This document shows, piece by piece, positions 34,623 to 42,011 of a stretch of DNA of 64,000 nucleotides. Every line of letters begins with the position of its first letter. The first letter of the stretch is position 1. The notes under the pieces are model-generated. The model saw only the letters and a list, made by a program, of their open reading frames with translations. It made no database searches and was not told the origin of the DNA. Source of the DNA: Mycobacterium sp. 236(2023) (lineage in GTDB: Bacteria > Actinomycetota > Actinomycetes > Mycobacteriales > Mycobacteriaceae); assembly GCF_029623955.1 (NCBI RefSeq), contig NZ_JARSBP010000005.1, positions 62,001 to 126,000 of the forward strand, written 5' to 3'. Both the position numbers and the translations under genes were made by a program.

Positions 34623-35813
34623 ATGCCCCGTCACGCTGTCATCTCGGGCGCCGGTATCGCCGGTCCGGCGCTGGCCTATCAGCTCACCGCACGCGGGTGG
34701 AGCACCACCGTCATCGAACGATTCCCCCAGCGCCGCGACGAGGGCCAGAACGTCGACATCCGCGGTGCTGCCCGCGACGTCGTCGCTCGGATGGGACTCG
34801 GCGATGAGATCCGCGCGGCGAACACCGGCGAGATCGGTACCCGATTCGTCACGGCGGATGGCTCCCCTGCTGCCTCGTTTCCCGTTGCGTCACAAGGCCA
34901 GTCAGATGGCCCCACCGCGGAACTGGAGATCCTGCGCGGCGAGCTGTCCCGCATCCTCATCGAACACACCCCCGACACCGACTACCGGTTCGGCACGCAG
35001 ATCGCCGATGTCGCCGACCACGAAGACCACGTGCGGGTGGCGCTGCAGGACGGCTCGTCCGTCGACGCCGACCTTCTGGTGATCGCCGAAGGCCTGCATT
35101 CGCGGTCGCGGAGATTCGTCACGCCCGCCGAGGTCAACGATCTCGGCATGCACTTCGCCTACGCGACCATCCCGCGCAGCGAGGACGATGACCAATGGTG
35201 GAACTGGCAGCACGCCACCGAATCCCGCGCCGTCCATCTGCGGCCGGACAACCTCGGCACCACCCGGGCCATCCTGACGTTCATCTCCGATGTCCGCGGC
35301 TTCGAGGACCTCGACCGGGCCGGGCAGCTGACAATCCTGCGGCGCACCTTCGCCGACGTCGGCGGCGCGGCGCCCCGCGTGCTCGCCGCGCTCGACGACG
35401 GCGCGCCGATGTATTTCTCGGTGGCCGGGCAGGTACACACCCCCTCGTGGAGCAAGGGCCGGATCGCGCTGCTCGGCGATGCCGCCTTCTGTAACGCGAC
35501 CTTCGGGGGCGCGGGCACCAGCCTTGCACTCATCGGCGCCTACATTCTGGCGGGCGAGCTCGCCGGCGATGGCGACGTCGTCGCGGCGCTCGGCAGGTAC
35601 GAACGCGCGATGAAGCCGTTCACCGACTCGGCACCCCAGGTACGCGCCGGCGCGCTGCGACTCGCGAACCCGAGGACGCGCACCGGCATTCGCGTATTCC
35701 ATGCCGCAGCGGCGATGGCCGCGAGCCGGGTGGCGCGGACGGTCGCCTCGGTCACCGGCGGCCGGCTGTCCAGGATCGCGAGCCCGCCCGAGTCGCTACC
35801 GGACTACCGGTAG
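34623..35813 (+). CDS. FAD-dependent aromatic-ring monooxygenase-like protein
   Basis: A 396-residue group A flavoprotein monooxygenase. The N-terminal Rossmann motif is AVISGAGIAGPALAYQL, followed by DG-like contacts (LLVIAEGLHSRSR) and the second FAD motif GRIALLGDAAF (about residue 280). It resembles TetX/PHBH-like enzymes that hydroxylate aromatic or polyketide substrates using NADPH and oxygen. The substrate is unknown. The 3' end overlaps the convergent zinc-ribbon gene by ten bases. Confidence 0.85.
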   Translation: MPRHAVISGAGIAGPALAYQLTARGWSTTVIERFPQRRDEGQNVDIRGAARDVVARMGLGDEIRAANTGEIGTRFVTADGSPAASFPVASQGQSDGPTAELEILRGELSRILIEHTPDTDYRFGTQIADVADHEDHVRVALQDGSSVDADLLVIAEGLHSRSRRFVTPAEVNDLGMHFAYATIPRSEDDDQWWNWQHATESRAVHLRPDNLGTTRAILTFISDVRGFEDLDRAGQLTILRRTFADVGGAAPRVLAALDDGAPMYFSVAGQVHTPSWSKGRIALLGDAAFCNATFGGAGTSLALIGAYILAGELAGDGDVVAALGRYERAMKPFTDSAPQVRAGALRLANPRTRTGIRVFHAAAAMAASRVARTVASVTGGRLSRIASPPESLPDYR

Positions 35814-36010
35814 GCGAGCGCGGCTCCGCAGATCCCGCAGACCTCGAGTTGCCGCCGCTTCCAGCGCGCGACAGGGATGAAGAACACGGTGAACTGTTTG
35901 AACTCCCGTATCCGGGCCCACTGGGACGTGTTGTGGCAGCGTCCGCACGCCCTCACCTCGCCCGGCCCGACATGCTTCTGTTTGGTGCCGTAGCCGAACA
36001 GGAACAACAT
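35804..36010 (-). CDS. Zinc-ribbon domain small protein
   Basis: A 68-residue protein with two CxxC knuckles, CGRCHN (about residue 22) and CGICGA (about residue 58), spaced as in a zinc ribbon. The N-terminus is hydrophobic (MLFLFGYGTK) and basic residues surround the ribbon. Such short zinc-ribbon proteins occur widely in mycobacteria without a known function. It lies eight bases after the GH6 gene. Confidence 0.7.
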   Translation of the reverse strand: MLFLFGYGTKQKHVGPGEVRACGRCHNTSQWARIREFKQFTVFFIPVARWKRRQLEVCGICGAALAYR

Positions 36011-36018
36011 GGTCGGGG

Positions 36019-37014
36019 TTACCAGCCGGCGTTGCGGGCCAGATCGATCGCGTACTGGCTGACGAACGTGCCGGCGCTGGGCGCGCCACGGCAGGAACCG
36101 TCCGATTCGCCGGGACGCTTCACCCACAGGAACGCGTCGACCTGCGGGTTGCCGGTGGCCGTGGTCGGGCGGGCGCCGAGTGCGCGTCCGCTGGGGTTGC
36201 ACCAGTACAGGTCATCGCCCTCGACGGGTCCGGCGCCGTTGCGCGACGTGTCGATGACGAACGGTTTGCCACCCGTCATCCCCGAGATCACCGAGCCGTA
36301 TCCGACCGACTCGTCCGTGGTGAAGAAGTTCGCAGTGTTCAGGCTGAAGCCACGGGCCTTGGCGACCCCGACCTGGTTCAGCCGGGCCGCCATCACGTCG
36401 GCCGGAACCCAGCGCGAGTGCCCGGCGTCCACATAGACGGCGGTTCGGGGGTTGCGGGTCAAAGTGTCGACGGCGTAGCCGATGAGGGCGAACCGCTCCT
36501 GCTGCTGATCCGCCGACAGGCAGTCGGCCATCGCGAGGGCGTCGGGTTCGAGGATGACCGCGGCGGGACCGCCGCCGATCGCGGCCGCGACGCCGTCGAT
36601 CCAGGCGCGGTAGGAGTCGCCGGACCCGAATCCGCCCGCGGCGTAGCTCCCGCAGTCCCGGTTGGGGATGCCGTAGAGCGCCAGGATCGGCATGGTGCCC
36701 GCGGCCTGCGCGGTCTGGATGTACTTCGTGTCCACGGCGGGGGTGGACAGGTGGTCCATCCAGTAGGCCGTCGGGGTGTTCACGACGGCGGCCAGCAGCG
36801 GGTCAGGGTTACCCGCCAGCGCACGCATGCCCTTCGACTGGGGGTTCACATAGAACGGCAGGCCGACCAGCGGGTTCGCGTCAGCCGTCAGACGCACCTG
36901 CGGTGCGGACTGGGTGTCGGTCGGCCCGACCGCGACACCGGTGACTGCGACGGCTGCGACCGTCAGGACGGGGGCGATCCAGCGCACGGCGGCACCAACG
37001 GCTGAGGAGAACAC
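36019..37014 (-). CDS. Secreted glycoside hydrolase family 6 (cellulase/endoglucanase)
   Basis: A 331-residue GH6 enzyme with an N-terminal signal-like hydrophobic stretch (VRWIAPVLTVAAVAVTGVAV). GH6 motifs are complete: LYGIPNRDCGSYAAGG with a catalytic Asp, VILEPDALA with the acid Asp, YVDAGHSRW and LWVKRPGESDGSC near the end. It should hydrolyse beta-1,4-glucan outside the cell. Mycobacterial GH6 proteins (CelA1 type) may act on environmental or self-produced cellulose. The GTG start places the signal peptide correctly. Confidence 0.9.
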   Translation of the reverse strand: MFSSAVGAAVRWIAPVLTVAAVAVTGVAVGPTDTQSAPQVRLTADANPLVGLPFYVNPQSKGMRALAGNPDPLLAAVVNTPTAYWMDHLSTPAVDTKYIQTAQAAGTMPILALYGIPNRDCGSYAAGGFGSGDSYRAWIDGVAAAIGGGPAAVILEPDALAMADCLSADQQQERFALIGYAVDTLTRNPRTAVYVDAGHSRWVPADVMAARLNQVGVAKARGFSLNTANFFTTDESVGYGSVISGMTGGKPFVIDTSRNGAGPVEGDDLYWCNPSGRALGARPTTATGNPQVDAFLWVKRPGESDGSCRGAPSAGTFVSQYAIDLARNAGW

Positions 37015-37061
37015 GTACCGGAACTTAGTGCGGCTTCGGATCGAATGCCAGTCGCTGCGAC

Positions 37062-37682
37062 CTAACGGAGCTCGTGCGAAAGCCATCGCCCGATGCCGGT
37101 GGGATCGGCGACGTAGTCCGGCTCCACTTTGCGCATCGCTGCCCGGACCGCGATATCCGCCTCGCACGACGACGGATCCTGAAGCACCACGCGTCCCCCT
37201 GCCGACTTGATCGCCTCGCAGCCGGCGGCGCCGTCTTCGTTCGCACACGACAGCAGAACGGCGATGGCTGAGCCGGCGAAATCGGCGGCGCTGGTGAACG
37301 CGACATCGATCGAGGGGCGCGAGTAGGCGACGGGAGGGTCGAGGGTCAGATGCGCGCGCACGCCCGGAGCAGCCTCGTACGGGGTGACCGGTGAGTGCGG
37401 TTCGGCGGTCAAGGTCCGTTGCCTGCCGATCAGCATGTGGTAGCCGGCAGGCGCCACGGTGATCGTTCCGGGCGGGCAGCCCCACGGACTGTCGTCGGGT
37501 TCGTGAACGGGCAGCGCGGTGTAGGTCTGGAGCACTTCCACCAAAGGTGACCGCTCGGGCGAGCGGTGCAGCACCACGCACATCACCGAGGTCCGGATTC
37601 CGCCGAGCGCGTCCAGGATGCCCCGCACCGCGCGCATTCCGCCGGCGCTGCCCCCGATCACGACGACTTCGGGGCGGACCAC
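37062..37682 (-). CDS. cheB: CheB-type protein-glutamate methylesterase (catalytic domain only)
   Basis: A 206-residue stand-alone methylesterase domain without the usual N-terminal receiver. The triad is visible: Ser12 in GGSAGG, His39 in VVLHRS and Asp150 in SCANEDGAAG (normally TGMGxDGAxG). It lies one base after cheR and is the last gene of a four-gene signalling operon with a hybrid kinase and a GGDEF/EAL protein. Without a receiver its regulation must differ from chemotaxis CheB. Confidence 0.87.
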   Translation of the reverse strand: MVRPEVVVIGGSAGGMRAVRGILDALGGIRTSVMCVVLHRSPERSPLVEVLQTYTALPVHEPDDSPWGCPPGTITVAPAGYHMLIGRQRTLTAEPHSPVTPYEAAPGVRAHLTLDPPVAYSRPSIDVAFTSAADFAGSAIAVLLSCANEDGAAGCEAIKSAGGRVVLQDPSSCEADIAVRAAMRKVEPDYVADPTGIGRWLSHELR

Positions 37683-37683
37683 G

Positions 37684-38514
37684 CTAGTGACGGCCTTTGA
37701 CGTAGATACCCAGCCGACGATCCACCTGGGAGAAGAGCGTTTTGCCGTCCGGTGTGAGCCGCTCCCGCGGTCCGATGACGACGTTCCCGAAGGGCGCCAG
37801 GCTTTCCTGGAAAATGTGCTCGACGCGCTGTTGCAGGGTCTCCTCGAAATAGATGAAGACGTTGCGGCACATGATCAGGTTGAACTCGCCGAAAGTGCTG
37901 TCGGTGGCCAGGTTGTGGGAGAAGAACTCGATTCGCGACCGGAGTTCCGGGCTCAGGATGCACCGATCGTATTTGGCGACATACCAATCCGAGAACGGCC
38001 GCTCCCCGCCGCTGGCCTGGTAGTTGCGCGTGGCGCTGACCATGTTGTCGGCCGGGTAGATCGCCGACGTCGCGACTCGCAGCGAATCGCTGTCGATGTC
38101 GGTGGCATAGATCGTGGTGCGGTCCAGCAACCCGGCCTCGTCGAGAAGGATCGCAACGGAGTACGCCTCTTCGCCGGTCGCGCAGCCCGCGATCCAGATC
38201 CGGATGCGCGGATAAGTCGCCAGCCGCGGCACCAACTCGGTGCGGATCTTCGCGAATACCGAAGGATCCCTGAACATTTCGGTGACGTTCACGGTCATTG
38301 TGGACAGGAACCCCGCGAGCAGGGTCGGATCTCGCAGCACCTGGCCCTGGGCCTCCGAGATGGACCCGAAGGAATGGCGGTCGACGAACGCCATCAGCCT
38401 CCTGTTGCGTGACGCGTCGCTGTAATGGCGAAAGTCGTAGCCCAGATGCTCGAACACGGTGTAGAAGAACGCATCCGCTTCGATCAGGGTCAACTCCCGC
38501 GATCGAGCCGTCAC
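37684..38514 (-). CDS. cheR: CheR-type protein-glutamate methyltransferase
   Basis: A 276-residue SAM-dependent methyltransferase with the CheR N-terminal helical domain (residues about 8-75), SAM motif IWIAGCATGEEAYS (about 108), TDIDSDSL and the CRNVFIYF motif (about 215). The GTG start overlaps the kinase stop (GTGA). It should methylate glutamates on a receptor-like partner, but no MCP, CheA or CheW is encoded nearby. Confidence 0.9.
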   Translation of the reverse strand: MTARSRELTLIEADAFFYTVFEHLGYDFRHYSDASRNRRLMAFVDRHSFGSISEAQGQVLRDPTLLAGFLSTMTVNVTEMFRDPSVFAKIRTELVPRLATYPRIRIWIAGCATGEEAYSVAILLDEAGLLDRTTIYATDIDSDSLRVATSAIYPADNMVSATRNYQASGGERPFSDWYVAKYDRCILSPELRSRIEFFSHNLATDSTFGEFNLIMCRNVFIYFEETLQQRVEHIFQESLAPFGNVVIGPRERLTPDGKTLFSQVDRRLGIYVKGRH

Positions 38515-41500
38515 GGTGTCCGCTGTCCGCGGGGCCGGCCCGCGAGCCACACTCTGAGCACCGAGGTGAGTTGGTCCATGTCGACCGGTTTGGTGACGTA
38601 GTCGGAAGCGCCTGCGTCCAAGCACTTCTGCCGATCGCCCTTCATCGCCTTCGCGGTCAGAGCGACGATCGGGAGGTTGCGCCATTGCGGTTCGGCGCGG
38701 ATCCGGCGCATCGCCTCGTATCCGTCCATCACCGGCATCATGATGTCCATCAACACCAGACCCACCTCGGGATGCGCGGCGAGTTCGTCGAGTCCCTGCT
38801 GGCCGTTGCGAGCCGGTACCACGGTGATGCCGTAGCGCTTCAACGCACTGCCCAACGAGAACACGTTGCGGACGTCGTCGTCGACGAGCAGGACCGTGTT
38901 GCCCTCCAGCGATTCGTCCATTCGCCGTGGGTTGGAGAGGATTTCGCGCGCCGAGTCCGGCATCTCCGTCGCCACGCGGTGCAGGAACAAGGCCGTCTCG
39001 TCGAGTAGCCGCTCCGGCGACTTGGCGTTCTTCAGCACGATCGCCGACGCCAGCACCTCGAGGCGCTCCGTCTCGGACACCGTCAGCTCGCGGCCGGTGT
39101 GCACGATCACGGGCAGACTCTTCTGCTTCAACTGGTCCTTGATCTGCTCGATCAGATCGATTCCGTCGATGTCCGGCAGTCCGAGGTCCAGGACCAGGCA
39201 GTCGTAGGACGTCGGGCCCGACAGCTCCGCCAGCACCTGTTCACCGGTGGCCACCGTGGTGATCTCGATGTCGTCGCTTTCGATCATGTGCTTGACGACC
39301 TGGCGCTGGTTGGCGTCGTCCTCGGCGACCAGGACCTGGCGCGGTCCCGGCTTCAGGAAGTCGGCGATGGAGCTGAACATCGAACGCAACTCGCCGATCT
39401 CGGCCGGCTTGTTCAACGTCTGGATCGCGCCCATCCGCCGGCCGCGTCCGTCGTCGTCGGCTCCCGAGACGACATTCACCGGAATGTGACGGGTGGCGAG
39501 ATCGTGCTTGAGGACGTCGAGGACCACCCACCCGGCCATGTCGGGAAGGCCGATGTCCAGTGTGATGGCCGCCGGCCTGCGTTCCTTCGCCAGCGCCAGG
39601 GCCATGCGACCGCTCGCCGTGATCACTGAGTCGAACCCGGCCTCGGTGGCCAGCGTGGCGAGCATGCTCGCGAACGTGGCATCGTCCTCGACGATCAGCA
39701 GGACAGGCTTGTTGCCCGTCGGCCACTCGACACTCGACGTGTCGACGGCCTCGAAGCGCGCCTCGCCGTCCGTATCAACGGCTGCTGGCGTGACCGGTTC
39801 CAGCACAACAGGTTTCGCAGGCTCCGGTCGCGCAGCGGGCGCCGCGGGCTGCTGGCTGGCGATTGCCTGGTCGGCTCCGACGGGCAGATAGCACGTGAAG
39901 GTCGAACCCTGTCCGAGGGTGCTGCGCAACGTGATGTCGCCGCCGAGATGACGCGCCAGCTCCCGGCTGATCGCCAGACCGAGGCCGGTGCCGCCGTACT
40001 GTCGCGCAGACCCCTTTCCCGCCTGCTGGAACGACTCGAAGATCAGGTTGTGGTCCTTCTCGTCGATACCGATTCCGGTGTCGGTCACTTCCATCGCCAG
40101 GAAGGTGCTGCCGGGATTGCCCGAGGTGTCGGACGCTCCGAAGAACCTCACGGTGACCGAACCGACGTCGGTGAACTTGATGGCGTTGGCCACCAGATTC
40201 TTGGCGATCTGCTTGACCCTGGTGAAGTCGCTTTCCAGCCGCGGTGGCGCGGAATCGTCAGCGACAGCGCGGAATACGACGCCCTTGTCTCCGGCGATCG
40301 GGTTGAACGTCCGGCCGAGGAAAGTGACGAGTTCGGCGACGTCGATCATCTCCTTCTCGATGTACAGCGAGCCCGATTCGACCTTCGCGAGGTCGAGCAC
40401 CTCGTCGATCAGGTTCAGCAGGTCCTTGCCCGACTGCTGGATGGTCTCGGCGAACTCGTGTTGCTTGTCGTTGAGTCCCTCCTCCGAGTCCGTCAACAGA
40501 CCCGCGAGGATCAGGATGCTGTTGAGCGGGGTGCGCAGCTCGTGCGACATGTTCGCGAGGAACTCCGACTTGTACCGCGACGACACCGCGAGTTCCTCGG
40601 CCTTCACTTCGAGAGAATCGCTGAGGCGTTGCAACTCCTCGTTCTTGCCCTCGAGCGCCCGGGACTGGTTCTCCAGCCGCTCCGAGGTGGCACGCAACTC
40701 CTCCTGCTGGGTGCGCAGCTCCTCTGTCGTCTCCTCGAGCTCGGCGTTCTGCGACGACAGCATCTCTTCGCGCTGAGTCAGCGCCTCGTTGGCCGCACGG
40801 AGCTCTTCTTCCTGCGCCTGCAACTCTTCGGTCTGGGCCTGCGAGATCTTGAGCAACTCGCGGGTCTGGGTCGCCGACTCGATCGCGCTGATCGCGACAC
40901 CGACTCCGAGCGCGATGCTTTCGAGTAGCTCGATGTCCTCCTCCGAGAACAGTTGCAATGCAGCCAATTCGAGCACACCGAGCACGTCGCTCTCGAACTT
41001 GATTGGGACGAGCATCAGCGACACGGGCGCGGTCTTCCCCAGCCCGGACACGATCTCGACGTAGTCACTCGGGGCGCCTGTCACCTCGATTCGATTGCCC
41101 TCGAGCGCACACTGACCGACGAGCCCGTCGCCGACAGCGTATGCAGTGGGCAGGCCCTTGCGGCGGTGGAACGCGTACGACGCGGTGAGCGCGTACTGGC
41201 CGGGGTCGTCGGCCTGCTGCAGGTACAGCGCACCGTGTTTGGCGCCGACTGCTTCGGCTGTGCGGGACACGATGATGTTGCACGCGGCGCGCAGGTCGTC
41301 GACGCTCTGCACCTCCGTCATCAGGTTCGCCTGAATCTCTTTGGACAGGCGTGCTTTCTCGTTGATTTCGGCCGCCCGGGTTACGGTGCGAACGATGTTG
41401 CGGCTCGTGAACCAGAGCAGTACCCCGAGAACGAGGACGATCGCACTGGAGAACAGCCAGAGGGTGTTCTTGGTGAACTGGATCGCTCGCGCTGCCCGGG

Positions 41501-42005
41501 TATTGGCGTCATCCACCGCGCGGACGGTTTCCTGCTCGATCAGTCCGAGCTGGTTCTCCAGCTGCGCCACCTGCCCGTCCAGATCCGCTGCGGCGGCGAG
41601 GGCTTCTGCGTCGGTGTCGACGCTTTCCTGCGCGGAACGGTACTGCTCGCGGAACGTCGACCACATCGTCAGAGCCTGCTGATACTGCAGGCGGATGTTG
41701 CCGTTGGCGACCTGGTCTGCCGAGGTCCGTAGATCGGTGTCGATGGTGCTGTCGAGGTTGAGCAGTTCGTCGGCGAGCCGATCCCGTTGCCCGCCGTCGG
41801 CGAAGAGGAACTGGCTGTATGTCGCAAGCAGTGTCTGCAGGTCTCGCCCGGTGTCGATCGCCGCGATCTGAGCTTCCCGCGCCTGTGCGCGCTCTTCGTA
41901 AAGTGCTGAGATCCGGTTGATCTGGATCGTGTACAGCGTGTTCGCCATGATGATCGCCAGGATCGCTGCACCGCAGAGAATGACCAGCCGGGTCCGGAGC
42001 GTCAT
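38511..42005 (-). CDS. Hybrid sensor histidine kinase with GAF and three receiver domains
   Basis: A 1164-residue membrane kinase. Membrane helices at about 7-28 and 178-200 enclose a helical extracellular sensor (CHASE3/4HB-like). A HAMP-like linker precedes a GAF domain at 235-380, then a long coiled coil (390-475, rich in EEL repeats). HisKA carries His488 in MSHELRTPLN. The ATPase domain covers about 595-712 (NLVANAIKF, DTGIGI, GGTGLGLAI). Three receivers follow with Asp817, Asp940 and Asp1087. Transcribed after the GGDEF/EAL gene and coupled to cheR, suggesting a phosphorelay that includes methylation. Confidence 0.92.
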   Translation of the reverse strand: MTLRTRLVILCGAAILAIIMANTLYTIQINRISALYEERAQAREAQIAAIDTGRDLQTLLATYSQFLFADGGQRDRLADELLNLDSTIDTDLRTSADQVANGNIRLQYQQALTMWSTFREQYRSAQESVDTDAEALAAAADLDGQVAQLENQLGLIEQETVRAVDDANTRAARAIQFTKNTLWLFSSAIVLVLGVLLWFTSRNIVRTVTRAAEINEKARLSKEIQANLMTEVQSVDDLRAACNIIVSRTAEAVGAKHGALYLQQADDPGQYALTASYAFHRRKGLPTAYAVGDGLVGQCALEGNRIEVTGAPSDYVEIVSGLGKTAPVSLMLVPIKFESDVLGVLELAALQLFSEEDIELLESIALGVGVAISAIESATQTRELLKISQAQTEELQAQEEELRAANEALTQREEMLSSQNAELEETTEELRTQQEELRATSERLENQSRALEGKNEELQRLSDSLEVKAEELAVSSRYKSEFLANMSHELRTPLNSILILAGLLTDSEEGLNDKQHEFAETIQQSGKDLLNLIDEVLDLAKVESGSLYIEKEMIDVAELVTFLGRTFNPIAGDKGVVFRAVADDSAPPRLESDFTRVKQIAKNLVANAIKFTDVGSVTVRFFGASDTSGNPGSTFLAMEVTDTGIGIDEKDHNLIFESFQQAGKGSARQYGGTGLGLAISRELARHLGGDITLRSTLGQGSTFTCYLPVGADQAIASQQPAAPAARPEPAKPVVLEPVTPAAVDTDGEARFEAVDTSSVEWPTGNKPVLLIVEDDATFASMLATLATEAGFDSVITASGRMALALAKERRPAAITLDIGLPDMAGWVVLDVLKHDLATRHIPVNVVSGADDDGRGRRMGAIQTLNKPAEIGELRSMFSSIADFLKPGPRQVLVAEDDANQRQVVKHMIESDDIEITTVATGEQVLAELSGPTSYDCLVLDLGLPDIDGIDLIEQIKDQLKQKSLPVIVHTGRELTVSETERLEVLASAIVLKNAKSPERLLDETALFLHRVATEMPDSAREILSNPRRMDESLEGNTVLLVDDDVRNVFSLGSALKRYGITVVPARNGQQGLDELAAHPEVGLVLMDIMMPVMDGYEAMRRIRAEPQWRNLPIVALTAKAMKGDRQKCLDAGASDYVTKPVDMDQLTSVLRVWLAGRPRGQRTP

Positions 42006-42011
42006 ATCACC

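Noticed and set aside
37062..38514. cheB and cheR as part of a chemotaxis or flagellar system
   Set aside because: No CheA, CheW, MCP or flagellar gene is present in the window, and the lineage is non-flagellated.
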